Shown: piece after piece, positions 9,776 through 18,593 of the stretch | Layout: each line of letters opens with the position of its first letter | Numbering within the stretch: position 1 is the first letter of the stretch | Source of the DNA: Stephanodiscus triporus | Taxonomy: Eukaryota; Bacillariophyta; Thalassiosirophyceae; Thalassiosirales; Thalassiosiraceae | Length of the DNA stretch: 20,777 nucleotides | Reading direction: 5' to 3' | Assembly: GCA_036939755.1 (NCBI GenBank) | Contig: JALLAZ010000169.1 | Location: 1 to 20,777, forward strand | The notes under the pieces: generated by a model | Database searches by the model: none | The model's input: only the letters and a program-made list of their open reading frames with translations | Told to the model about the DNA's origin: nothing | Translations under genes and position numbers: made by a program

Positions 9776-10597
9776 GCCCTCTTCTCCCATGCCGATTTTC
9801 CCACCGCTAGCCCTTATTCTCCCGACGCCGTCGTTGGCGATCCTGGCCGATAGCATCGCCCTGTGAAATGCCTCCCGCGCCCTAGCCCGCGCCTTCGATT
9901 CGTTCGCGAGCTGCGCCGCGTACAGAGTGCGAGTCAACGACGACGACGACGACCCCTCCCCCTCCCCCTCCCCGTCCCCGTCCCCGTCCTCGTCCGTCTC
10001 CCCGACGGAGGTTGTTGCATCGCCATCCCCATCTTCCCCCCGACGACGGTCGTGATTCTCTATCCAATCGATCTCCCTCTCCCTCTCCGCCATCGCCGCC
10101 CTCGACTGCCTGCTCTCCATCTCGGCCGCGTCCGCAAGCAGACGCGCCGCGTCCGCGTCGAGCCTAGACTCGTAAGCGGCCTCGGCGTCCTCCATTTCCG
10201 GCGACAGATGCGGCTCGCGCTCGAAGTCCGTGGATTCGAATGCCCCGGACGCCAGCGTGACGATGTTCTCCTTGACACGACGCTTGGCCGACCTCGACGT
10301 CGCGTAGGTTCCGGGCGTGAGGAGTAGGTCGTCGTTTTCGTCGTACTCCTCCTCGTCCCCCCCCCCGACGCTCGCGTCGGCGACGACGAGGATTCGACGC
10401 GGAACGAATCTCGCGTCCGATCCCACGACGCCCCCACCGAGGCGATGACGACCCCGTCGTCCGTCGTCGCGATCTCGCCATCCCCCCCCCGCCGTCGCGA
10501 ACGCGGCACGACGACGAGAGGCCGGGGACGGCGTCGTCGCGGCGCCGCCCCCGGCTCGGAGGGCCGCGCCGAGGAGGGCATAGGCGAGCAGCTTCAT
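9071..10597 (-). CDS. Unrecognised acidic/Arg-rich protein with N-terminal signal and C-terminal TM segment
   Basis: A single 508-codon frame runs on the minus strand from ATG 10597. It opens with MKLLAYALLGAALRAGGGAA, a good signal peptide. A basic, disorder-prone stretch follows, then a helical acidic region around residues 110-185 with regular Ala/Arg/Glu spacing (AEAAYESRLDADAARLLADAAEMESRQ). Next come repetitive Gly/Glu/Asp tracts, a poly-Ser and a poly-Gly run. A second conserved-looking patch is RELWNCVHKVAIERTKLRMSR near residue 385, and the C-terminus holds a hydrophobic helix, SFLVVALAVVVSRRLFLAYF. I do not recognise a family. Long antisense open frames over it are explained by its GC-rich composition. 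The absence of stops over 1.5 kb and the signal plus TM layout support a real gene. Secretory, plastid or envelope location is inference. Confidence 0.6.
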
Positions 10598-11012
10598 GCG
10601 TGATGAGTGATGATGATGTTGTTGTTGTGTGGTCGTTGTGATTTTGTGAGTGATATCCGGGCGGTGAATATCTACGTGGGAATCAGATCATTGATGGCGT
10701 AGATACCCGGATATCGCCGTCATCCTCGAGATCCCATTCCTCCTCTCGGCATCCTCCATGGATCTGTGCCTATTGACCTGCAACTTCATCTGCCGGCCCG
10801 TCCTCCTCAATCTGCGCGAGGCTCTGGTAGTGATCGAGCAACCCGAGCACCGCGCAGCCAGTATTTACAATTCCCATCAAGTTGATCTCAGAAACGCTAG
10901 TTTACTTTTCTCTTCACATGAGTCAGGAGTGTGATAGCGGCGGTCGATGGTGGGAAGGGGTCAAGAATGGGCATGTTTAAAAAAATTGATAGCCTAACTC
11001 TTAGGGTTGAAA
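10598..11012. other. Spacer containing the 508-aa gene promoter and F-box gene 3' flank
   Basis: No convincing gene is present. A plus-strand frame of 58 codons (10758-10934) has no recognisable motif. The opposite strand has a short stretch reading like coding sequence (LLDHYQSLAQIEEDGPADE) that soon meets a stop, possibly an old exon relic. An inverted repeat at 10652-10715 is listed separately. Confidence 0.35.
10652..10715. repeat. Inverted repeat upstream of the 508-aa gene
   Basis: The right arm, CGTAGATACCCGGATATC (10698-10715), is the reverse complement of the left arm, GATATCCGGG (10652-10661) plus TATCTACG (10669-10676). A 7-nt interruption breaks the left arm, and 21 nt separate the two arms. 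It lies 55-118 bp upstream of the minus-strand ATG at 10597, so it falls in that gene's promoter or leader. It could form a cruciform or an RNA hairpin with a bulge, or be a paired protein-binding site. Confidence 0.6.
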
Positions 11013-12579
11013 CTAGAGTCGCCTATCTCTCAGAAATCGAAAGTAACAATCACTAGGAATCTCGTACTTCACGAGGTCTTGGCTGTCATCGTCGAAATTT
11101 CCCGACACCGAGGACATGTGCATATCCAGCGCCATCGTGGTACACACGCCCCTATCGCCGGAATCGTAGTGCAAAACTCTGTTCGAAGGTACGACCTTCA
11201 ATTGGAAGCACACCTCGTGCCAGGAATGGGACACCCAAACCCTAACGACGTCCTTCGCGATCTGGTACCTACCCCAGACGCCCCACTTATCCCTACTCCC
11301 GTCCCCGCTAAGGATCATCCTGCTGAATCGCGGGATCATCTCGAGGGGCGTGGCGTGCGTAAGCGCGTACAGCACGCGCCCGTCCTCGAAGAAGTAGAGG
11401 TACCTGTAGTACACGGATTCCAATATCGCGCCCGCGGGGATGTCGGTGAACATGTCCCGCTCGTACTTTATCACTTGCTGGTACTTGAGCACGTACAGTC
11501 CCCCCCCCGCTCGAACGCGCGGGCGCATTTCTAGCATTTTCCTGTAGGAGTTGCCGAAGCGGGCGACGTGGAGGGTTTTCCTCTTGGACTGATTGAGGTA
11601 TATTCGCTGGCATAGCGTTCTGTACAGTGATTCGCAACGCGTGAAGCGAGACCAGTGGGGGGAGACCATGGCGAGCATGGCATGATCGTCGACCGGTAAC
11701 CACGAAAATACTTTCTGCAGAATCTCATCGGGTAGCGAGCAGGGCAGTCCGCCCAGGCGGATCATTTCCAAGTGATCGTCCAAATCCATCGCGTTGGAAT
11801 CGCTCGATGCGCGAGATGATTTGGCAGAGGGTAAGGAATCTTCCACTGAGGAATCGGATTCGTCATCGTCGTCGTCTTCTTCTTCTTCAGCCTTTCCAAT
11901 CCAGTCTGTAGCAGGAGATTTAAGAGATGCGGCTGCCAACCCCGACGACGAACCATCGTCCGTCGATGTCTGCCCTTGGTTATCAAAGTTTTCTCCTGTC
12001 GTCCCCCCAGAATCGTCGACTGCTTTAGTCAAAATCATGTACTCCTCAAATTCACCGATAGTCTTCATTCCGTGTCTAGTAGCGATCGCACGGCGCTCGT
12101 TCCTTGGCAGCATGTGCCAAATCGGCCACGTCAACTCCCATGAATCTCCGTTGGACGATTGGACGTACAGCGGTGCCGAATCGACGTTTTCGTGGCCGTT
12201 GTTGACGTTTCCCTCATTCCCGTCATCAACAAGTGGGCGTGCGGCGTCGCCGCTATCGGCGGAGTCCCCTTCAACTCCATCATCGTCGACTTCTACTGTG
12301 TTGTTGTCCTGCTCAAATAAACCTTGCTCCTCGCTGTCCTCGGCATCGGCATCATCTTCTTCGTCATTCCATCCAAGTATAGCAGTAATGCTTTCTTCAT
12401 GATCTTACAATAGTAATCGCTAGCGTTGTCTAGTAAAAGGTCTTTCGTANTAGGCTTGGTGGTTGGCATAGAACGCAAAGCGTTCTACATCGATGTACCG
12501 CCATACCAAGAGAGCCAACTTTAGCTTCGGAATTTTCAGGAATTGCAGGGAGCGTCGAGTCATGCTCTCTTGGGGACAT
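11013..12579 (-). CDS. F-box protein, FBXO9-like, two exons
   Basis: The exons on the minus strand are 12579-12507 and 12403-11013, with a 103-nt GT-AG intron (GTATGG...TTGTAAG). The joined CDS encodes 487 aa and starts MSPREHDSTLPAIPENSE. The first exon is required because no in-frame Met precedes the acidic segment DHEESITAILGWNDEEDD. Residues about 115-145 hold WPIWHMLPRNERRAIA and a following GEFEEYM motif. A long Asp/Ser/Glu linker follows. The F-box is at about 247-290 (SLPDEILQKVFSWLP...SPHWSRF). Next comes the FBXO9-type C-terminal region (SYRKMLEMRPRVRAGGLY, YYRYLYFFEDGRVLYALT). In known relatives the F-box binds SKP1 in an SCF ubiquitin ligase and the C-terminal region recruits substrates. 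No TPR repeat is evident, unlike animal FBXO9. It is divergent from the HIT-like gene across a 317-bp spacer. An ambiguous base (12450) lies inside the intron and does not affect the protein. Confidence 0.85.
12471..12496. repeat. Two adjacent palindromes in the F-box intron
   Basis: GAACGCAAAGCGTTC (12471-12485; 6-bp arms, 3-nt loop) abuts TACATCGATGTA (12485-12496; a perfect 12-bp palindrome). Both lie within the 103-nt intron of the F-box gene, near its 5' splice site on the minus strand. They may only be intronic secondary structure. Confidence 0.6.
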
Positions 12580-12896
12580 GCCGCAATGTGGATCAATCCA
12601 ATTGTCTATCTTCGCTCCGCCTCCGCCGGCCCTGTGCAGAGCGGAAGCGCTAAAAAATGGCTCTCTCGCACAAGCGCGCGCGGGCGGCGTGGTGCGCTGT
12701 TCAGGAACACTTTTAAGAAAGTGGGATGCCCCCTTTCTTTATTCACTTTCTGTCGCTTTCTCAGTGTAGGAATTGGTAACGGAGGAAGATGTTGGGGGCC
12801 GCGGCGCGGGGAGAAGATGCATGGTCGGTCGTCGGCGCGGCGGCGGCGGCGGCGGCGGGAGATCGGGTCGAGGATAGGACTCGAACAAATGCGATA
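12580..12896. promoter_or_regulatory. Bidirectional promoter between F-box and HIT-like genes
   Basis: This spacer separates divergent start codons (F-box ATG at 12579 on the minus strand, HIT-like ATG at 12897). It is GC-rich, with a GGC/CGG run at 12838-12858. The plus-strand frame is open from 12789, but that extension (MLGAAARGED...) is alanine low complexity in front of a signal-like Met, so I treat it as leader. No defined site is recognisable. Confidence 0.35.
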
Positions 12897-14577
12897 ATGC
12901 AACCGATCGCCATCGTCATCTCCATTACCACTTCTTGCTGGACGATGGTCGCCGTCCGATCATTCCGTCAGTTCCCTCATTTCGGCAAAGAGGGCCACCG
13001 CGCGAGGAGGAGGAGGACGGACGCGATGATCGGAAAATGCGCCGACTCCGACTCTCCCTCGGAATTCCTCCCCCGCTACGGAATGGGCGGTGAGGACCTC
13101 TCCCGGAGGTGGATCGAGCTCGTGAGCGACGGGCATGTATCGGCCTCGACGACGTTGGACGACGACGACGGGGGCGACGGGCCGGTGAGCGTTCGGTACG
13201 GGGTGCGACTCGAGGACGAGGGGGGAGGGCGGCGTCGGCGGCGTCTATTGGAATTTGCGGACGCGTCGCCCGCCCGAGGAGCGGGGGCCCGGCGAGGTCG
13301 AATCGCGTCGATCAACGAGACGCTCGCCGAAATGCAGGGAGGACGCGCGCCGTCGTCCGACGGCGGGCCCGAGGACGACGGGATGGCTATTCGATGCGCG
13401 TACGACGGACCCTACGCGGCCCAATTGCAGCTGGTGCGAACGCTGAGACCGCCCCGTTCGAAGGAAATGCGGCGCGGCGATCCGAACGACGGGGGATCGG
13501 CATCGTGTCGACCTCCTCCCTACGATCCCTCCGGCGATTCGTTCCTGGTCGGTCCGTTGCGTCTGTTCGGACACGGCGAATTCCACGGCGACGGACGGCC
13601 GCGAGAGAGGGCGGCGCGGCTTTTGGTTCCTAGGGAAAACGATCAGTTTGCCTCTTGGGACGTATATCACAACATATCGCCGGTGGGTACGTGTTTTGAT
13701 TTCATTTGCACTTCTGTTGCTCATCTACACAGTCGTTCCTCACATGTCTTTTCTTCAGACCCGAGGGGGCACTTTCTGATCCTACCCGCGCTTGACGACG
13801 AGAGGGAATGGAGGGACCAATCGCTCGACCCCGACGATTGCCGCGACGTCATGTACCTGGCATCGACGATAGATCCTCCCGGATCGATCGCGTTGTCGTT
13901 TAATTCCGTCGGGGCAGGCGCATCCCAAAATCACATTCACTGTCACGCGTGGGTTTGCCCCCCTCCTCCGTTTGTGCCCCGCCAAAACGAAGAAGATGCA
14001 GGTGGACGTCCCGACGGCTATGCAGCGACGAAGGCTTCCGCGGTCTCGTCAATACATCTCGCGAATGGGGTTAGGGTTTCGTTATTGGACTACCCGTGCA
14101 CTTGCATCAAATTGTCGGCGATGGCAATCCGATCGGATGCGGACACTCCTCCTCCTCCTCATTGTCCCGTTCTTCGAGAAATTGGAGACGCGCTTTCCAG
14201 GGTCGTAAGGATGGCTCAGGAAATGCGTGCGTGCCCCTCACGATGTGGCTTGGATGACGGGCCCCTCAAAAAGTCACGATGAACGACGAGGAAACATTCG
14301 GCTGGAGACGGTGACCATCGACGTGTACGTCTTCATTCGAATCGCTGAAACCGCGAACAGGACCGATAGACCATTCAGGCTCGGCTCGAGCGAGATGCTA
14401 GGCGTTTTCCACTCGAGCTCTGAGGAAGAGTTGGAGTTGCTGTCGAACGGCATCATGGGCAGCATCCTATCAGACGTTTCCTGGGAGCCGCGAGAATCCG
14501 TTTGGCGGGATGTTCGTGCAACTCTCGAAACAATGGAAGCCCAACGTGGTCAATTAGAGAATGACAGTACTTCTTAG
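12897..14577 (+). pseudogene. HIT-superfamily GDP-hexose phosphorylase-like gene, frame broken near the 3' end
   Basis: Exon 1 is 12897-13686, then a 72-nt GT-AG intron (13687-13758), then 13759-14577. The start, MQPIAIVISITTSCWTMVA, looks like a signal or plastid leader. The middle carries GPYAAQLQLVRTLRPPRS and then VYHNISPV joined to DPRGHFLILPAL, the N-site of GalT/HIT nucleotidyltransferases. The active-site segment is SFNSVGAGASQNHIHCHAW (His322, His324, His326). Downstream come VSLLDYPCTCIK and AQEMR. At 14226-14233 the tetramer CGTG is duplicated; with one copy the frame continues APHDVAWM ... IDVYVFIR ... LGSSEMLGVFHSSSEEEL to the stop at 14575-14577, giving 534 aa. With two copies it ends at 14282 after 19 aberrant residues. 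The C-terminal block matches the layout of VTC2/GDPGP1 GDP-L-galactose or GDP-glucose phosphorylases. Either the gene is recently broken or the sequence has an error. The substrate is not settled. Confidence 0.72.
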
Positions 14578-14963
14578 TCACGGATTTTTTACTACCGCAA
14601 CACAACTCCTACTTGCGCGACTATTTTCTCCAGATCAATTACCACCTTGACGAATATATTTGTCACCTTTCTTTTGGCTATTGGGAGTGGCAGCACTATG
14701 TTTTTCGAGTAGATACATTACTATCTGCTAAAAGAATAAGCATAGATGTGTTGTGGTGCAGAAGAGAAGTAGATAACTGATGAAATGTTGCTTTGGAAGA
14801 GTTTTGCAAGACTTCATTATTGTGAATCTACGGAAACTGCCAGTCCTAACCTTACGCCAAAGGCAAATACTGCTATTTGTCTCATAGTTGACACAGTATG
14901 CCATCCTTCTTCCTTTGAGGTCAAACATATATAAGAATCCTCGGTGCGTCCCGTGTTGCACAA
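14578..14963. other. Spacer between the HIT-like gene and the RAP relic
   Basis: AT-rich stretch of 386 bp. A 103-codon minus-strand frame overlaps it (14728-15039) but is not domain-like and partly overlaps the RAP pseudogene in another frame. No other feature is seen. Confidence 0.4.
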
Positions 14964-15564
14964 TGATTTGAAGCCCAAAAAAGTGCGCATGTATTCCTCC
15001 TATTCCCCTCAGATCTTCCCAAGTTTCTCCCACTCCCAATAAGGCACGGATATCATTGGAATCGTGTCTAAAGTAGTCACTTTACTGCGTTTCAGAAGTG
15101 TCTTCCCAGTTTGCTTTATATCAACAGAATGAGATGGTCCATCCACTTCAATGCCTATTTTCTTTCCATGTGCGCTGCATTGAAAAGTGCTAAGCTTGAT
15201 GCCCCAACTTTTGCGTATGCCCAAAGCATATTGGAGAGGTCTTGACAATTGAAATTCTGCAAATGAAAAATGGCTTCAAGAGCAAGGATGTCGAAGAATG
15301 CACGCCCCCCCTCAATCTTGGGAACGCATTCTGCAAGGCCATACGCATAAATCAAATTCAACAAGGATCTGGTGTCAAAATTATGAGATCTTGTATCGAA
15401 GATATTGCGATTTTGTCGATAATGATTTGTTTGTTTTCTGAGTTGACTCCGACAAGAAGATTGTGTAGAGGGTCTACCACTGAATCTTTTGATATTTTTG
15501 CTCGTATTGAATAATATTGCTTCGAGCTGCTTTTTGATCTGAATGTGTCTAAAAAGAAATGCAT
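14964..15564 (-). pseudogene. RAP-domain (OPR/FASTK-like) protein pseudogene
   Basis: Pieces of one protein lie in several minus-strand frames, in the right order. At 15564 to about 15400 is a segment containing DSVVDPLHNLLVG. In a second frame (about 15400 to 15155) is an octotricopeptide-like repeat pair, LLNLIYAYGLAECVPK and NFNCQDLSNMLWAYAKVGASS. In a third frame (15180 to 15009) is the RAP domain: GKKIGIEVDGPSHSVD, GKTLLKRSKVTTLD and VPYWEWEKLGK. The tail then continues in frame as EEYMRTFLGFKS, interrupted by two stops. Intact RAP proteins are organellar RNA-binding or nuclease-like factors. Here the repeat region runs directly into the RAP domain, so an internal deletion has removed the intervening part. 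With at least two frame changes and stop codons, the gene is dead. Its 5' end is missing; it lies 47 bp beyond the dioxygenase stop. Confidence 0.8.
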
Positions 15565-15611
15565 AACAAAGAGGGAAAAAAATGTGCAATGGTCGTAACT
15601 CTCCTATTCCT

Positions 15612-16613
15612 TCACAAAAGGTCTAGAATCTCCTCTCGGACAGTGGCACTGTCAGCCTCCAGGGCAGCCCTATGTGCGACGTGTCGCAGGAATACACCTC
15701 CCTCCTCTCCCTCCAGCCTCTTGGGTAGATCTTTCAACTTCTGGGTGCGGGCATGTGTGCGTCCAGTCGAGGCCCAATGCGTGGCGCAGACACCATTCAC
15801 AACGAGGGCCTTCTTCTTCATGAAGGCTTCGTGGCTGCGACGGGAGGCTGGCTCCATGCAAATCGCCATGGCCAGGCGTGGGCCGCCGTTCCATCCTTGG
15901 TGCATGGTTCGCGAGTCAAACATAAGCATCGCCCCAGCGGGGATCTGTAATCGGCAAGCAGAAGCGACGAAGGCGTCGAGGGGTGCCTTCATGAGGCAGT
16001 AGTGCCCATCCTCCTTACCGTATCCACGCATATGCTCCGCATAGACTCTCCCGTGAGAGCCCGGCCACACGGCTGTGGTGCTGCAGAGTTCGTCGGCGGG
16101 CCACACGTACAAGATGGACTGCACCATGCCAAAGCCTTCCGGAACGAGATGAGAATTGAGGTCCGTGTGTGCAGTCAGTCTGACAGAGCCGTCGCTCGAA
16201 AATGGCTTAGGTGAATTGTCGAAGAAAACAGTGTCGAGGCTCACGCATAAGGGATTGCCAGACCCATAGAGGACTTCGTACGCACGACGTACGTTCACAT
16301 GGGTTCGACATCCCCACGCGAAGGCCCCATGCGCAAGACCCCACGCCAGGGGCCGTCCAAGGGCCCGCTTGGGAAAGTGACGGAGGGGGTCTTTAACAAC
16401 TTCTGGAAGGGATCGAGTGGCGTCAACGATGGCTCCGAGGTCCCCCACCCAAGCTGCCTCGAGAGCGAGGCACTCTGCACTGGAGAGAATGTCGGTGACA
16501 ATAGCGAATCCCCACTTAGAGAGGACCTGCGGGAGGGTGCTTTCCATACGTGCGAAGGGCACCGTGACGGCTTGAGTGAGTTCTGCCTCTGCGACGTTGA
16601 GATACGAGGACAT
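15612..16613 (-). CDS. Phytanoyl-CoA dioxygenase-like 2-oxoglutarate/Fe(II) oxygenase
   Basis: This is a single-exon 333-aa frame starting at ATG 16613. The N-terminal region includes LSKWGFAIVTDILSSAECLAL, typical of the PhyH/PHYHD family. The metal site is visible: TAHTDLNSH gives His149-x-Asp151, and the distal ligand is His238 in SRTMHQGWNGGPRLAM, with Arg246 as the likely 2-oxoglutarate anchor. The intervening strands LYVWPADE and TAVWPGSHGR complete the jelly-roll core. Family members hydroxylate lipids, small molecules or natural products; the substrate cannot be deduced. The C-terminal ~70 residues (KKKALVVNGVCATHWASTGRTH...) are family-like but variable. No targeting peptide is evident. 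It is divergent from SufS with a 264-bp spacer and looks intact. Confidence 0.85.
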   Translation of the reverse strand: MSSYLNVAEAELTQAVTVPFARMESTLPQVLSKWGFAIVTDILSSAECLALEAAWVGDLGAIVDATRSLPEVVKDPLRHFPKRALGRPLAWGLAHGAFAWGCRTHVNVRRAYEVLYGSGNPLCVSLDTVFFDNSPKPFSSDGSVRLTAHTDLNSHLVPEGFGMVQSILYVWPADELCSTTAVWPGSHGRVYAEHMRGYGKEDGHYCLMKAPLDAFVASACRLQIPAGAMLMFDSRTMHQGWNGGPRLAMAICMEPASRRSHEAFMKKKALVVNGVCATHWASTGRTHARTQKLKDLPKRLEGEEGGVFLRHVAHRAALEADSATVREEILDLL

Positions 16614-16877
16614 CTGTGGGATTACTTCAGGGGGCGGGCGGTTGGGACTTGACAGACAGAGTGTGTTATTATGGGGACTGCATTTTCTCAGGCCTCTTAT
16701 CGACGGGTTCCCGCCTATTTATCGCAGCAGCCACGTCCGCCGCTCCGATCCCGCCTCCCCCCACGCCGCCCTGACTGCCAGCCTCCTTGGTAATAATTTA
16801 TCCACCACCACTGCCAACCCGGCCCCCTCCAGACGACTGTTCCTACAGGGAGAGCACCAACGCAAGCAAAGCATACC
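16614..16877. promoter_or_regulatory. Bidirectional promoter region between the dioxygenase and SufS genes
   Basis: This is a 264-bp spacer between divergent start codons. A CCTATTTATC sequence at 16714-16723, about 155 bp upstream of the SufS ATG, is the only TATA-like element noticed. The SufS start context is ACCATGT. No other site can be named from sequence alone. Confidence 0.3.
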
Positions 16878-18593
16878 ATGTCGGCTAACAACAGGCAGGC
16901 CCTCGCCATCGTCGCCCTGCATCTGACCCTGGCGGCATCCTCCTTCTCTCCTCCCTCCTCCCGCGCCGCGTTGTCGGTCGGGCGTCGATCGCAGTCGTCG
17001 CAGTCGTCGTCCTCTCGGTCGGTGTCGTCGTCGACCGCGCCGTCGACCGCGTCGCGAACGGACGACGACGACGACCGCGGGGGTGGTCCTCCGTCGTCGT
17101 CGTCGTCGTCGTCATCGACGACCTGGTGGGAGGACTTCAAATTCAACGACCCCGACCTCGCCCCCTCCGTTCGCGACGATTTTCCGATCCTGTCGACGCG
17201 ATTCGACGCCGACGGAAGGATGACGACGTCGTCGTCGTCCGACGACGACGACAACGACGTCGGCGGCGGCCGGGGTAAGCGACTTGTCTACCTCGACTCC
17301 GCGGCGACGTCCCACAAGCCAGCCGTCGTCGTCGACGCGCTGACCCGGTACTACGAGACGCTCAATTCCAACGTCCACCGCGGCGCGCACGCGCTGTCGC
17401 GGGAGTCGACGGACGCGTACGAGCGCGCGCGCGACAAGGTCGCGTCGTTCGTCAACGCCCATAGTCGCGACGAGGTGGTGTTCACGAGCGGCGCGACGGA
17501 GGCCATCAACCTCGTGGCGACGAGCCTCGGTCGGACGACGCGCGGCGGCGGCGGCGGCGGCGGGGGGGGGGGGACGCCGATCGATCCGGGTACGGGGTGG
17601 CACATCGGGGAGGGCGACGAGGTACTCGTCACCGAGGCCGAGCACCACTCGAACATCGTGCCGTGGCAGATGCTAGCGTCGCGGACGGGGGCGACGCTGA
17701 GGTACGTCCCCGCCTCGTCGATCGCGGACGGGTTCGACGTCGGGGCGCTCGAGGGACTCGTCACGCGTAGGACGAAACTCGTCAGCGTCCAGCACGTCTC
17801 GAACGTCCTCGGTACGGTCAATCCCGTCGAGGCCATCGTGGAGTACGTTCGATCGAACGCCGCGCCCGACGCTCTGATACTGCTCGACGCTTGCCAGTCC
17901 GTGCCGCACATGAGGATCGACGTTCGCGCCCTTGGGGTCGACTTCGTCGTCGCGTCCGGTCACAAGATGTGCGGTCCCACCGGCATAGGGTTCCTCTGGG
18001 GGAGGGAGGAGGTCCTGAATTCGATGCCCCCGTACAAGGGGGGAGGGGAGATGATCGACGAGGTTTACATGGACCGATCGACGTACGCGCGCTCTCCGGC
18101 GCGCTTCGAGGCGGGCACCCCCCCCATAGCCCAGGCGATCGGGTTGGGCGCCGCCATCGACTACATCGACGGCATAGGCATCGACAGGATACACGATTAC
18201 GAATCGGAATTGGGAGACTACCTCAGGAGGAGGCTGGAGGACGTCGGGGGCGTGACGGTCCTCGGCCCGCCCGTCGGCACGGAACGGGCGGCGCTGTGCG
18301 CGTTCGTAACGGACGCGGTCCACCCCTCGGACCTCGGGACGTTCCTCGACCTTGAGGGGGTGGCGATACGATCGGGACATCACTGCTGCCAGCCGTTGCA
18401 TCGCGCGTTAGGATACAGCCACTCGGCGAGGGCGAGTCTTTATTTTTACAACACGAAGGAGGACGTGGACGATTTCGTCAGAGCTCTTGATAATACTTTG
18501 GGATTCTTCCGTTCATTGGCTACCGGGAACGACGACGAGAGCGGCGGTGCCTCCCAGTCGGATGATGGCGATGCCTTCGTGCCATTATTTTGA
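16878..18593 (+). CDS. sufS: Plastid SufS-type cysteine desulfurase
   Basis: This is a single-exon frame of 571 aa starting at ATG 16878. The leader ends LTLAASSF with Phe23, an ASAF-like plastid entry signal. A Ser/Asp-rich transit region (about residues 25-85) follows. Mature features in order are VRDDFPILS, LVYLDSAATSHKP, SNVHRGAHALS, FTSGATEAINLVA, TEAEHHSNIVPWQ, LLDACQSVPHM, the PLP lysine in ASGHKMCGPTG (His362-Lys363), and the catalytic cysteine loop RSGHHCCQPLH (Cys503). The end is HSARASLYFYNTKEDVDDFV. This is class II NifS/SufS: it removes sulfur from cysteine as a persulfide for plastid Fe-S assembly with SufE and SufBCD. Oddities are an Asp/Ser insert in the N-terminal hairpin (about residues 113-132) and a poly-Gly insert at about 222-231, coded by GGC repeats and a 12-G homopolymer. 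All catalytic residues are present. Confidence 0.95.
   Translation: MSANNRQALAIVALHLTLAASSFSPPSSRAALSVGRRSQSSQSSSSRSVSSSTAPSTASRTDDDDDRGGGPPSSSSSSSSTTWWEDFKFNDPDLAPSVRDDFPILSTRFDADGRMTTSSSSDDDDNDVGGGRGKRLVYLDSAATSHKPAVVVDALTRYYETLNSNVHRGAHALSRESTDAYERARDKVASFVNAHSRDEVVFTSGATEAINLVATSLGRTTRGGGGGGGGGGTPIDPGTGWHIGEGDEVLVTEAEHHSNIVPWQMLASRTGATLRYVPASSIADGFDVGALEGLVTRRTKLVSVQHVSNVLGTVNPVEAIVEYVRSNAAPDALILLDACQSVPHMRIDVRALGVDFVVASGHKMCGPTGIGFLWGREEVLNSMPPYKGGGEMIDEVYMDRSTYARSPARFEAGTPPIAQAIGLGAAIDYIDGIGIDRIHDYESELGDYLRRRLEDVGGVTVLGPPVGTERAALCAFVTDAVHPSDLGTFLDLEGVAIRSGHHCCQPLHRALGYSHSARASLYFYNTKEDVDDFVRALDNTLGFFRSLATGNDDESGGASQSDDGDAFVPLF
17541..17573 (+). repeat. GGC repeat plus 12-G homopolymer inside sufS
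   Basis: CGCGGCGGCGGC... at 17541-17561 runs into twelve consecutive G (17562-17573). It encodes a polyglycine insert between LGRTTR and TPIDPG. Such tracts are prone to slippage and sequencing length error, yet the downstream frame is correct. Confidence 0.9.

Noticed and set aside
9449..10327. Long plus-strand frames opposite the 508-aa gene
   Set aside because: Repetitive Arg/Pro/Ala composition is expected from the reverse complement of Asp/Arg/Gly-rich coding sequence, and there is no targeting or domain signal.
12789..12896. Upstream in-frame start of the HIT-like gene
   Set aside because: It adds only Ala-rich low complexity before a signal-like N-terminus at Met 12897.
14728..15039. 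103-codon minus-strand frame
   Set aside because: It overlaps the tail of the RAP relic in a different frame and carries no recognisable domain.
17112..18401. Long minus-strand frames opposite sufS
   Set aside because: They are Arg/Val/Asp-rich shadows of the SufS codons with no domain-like sequence.
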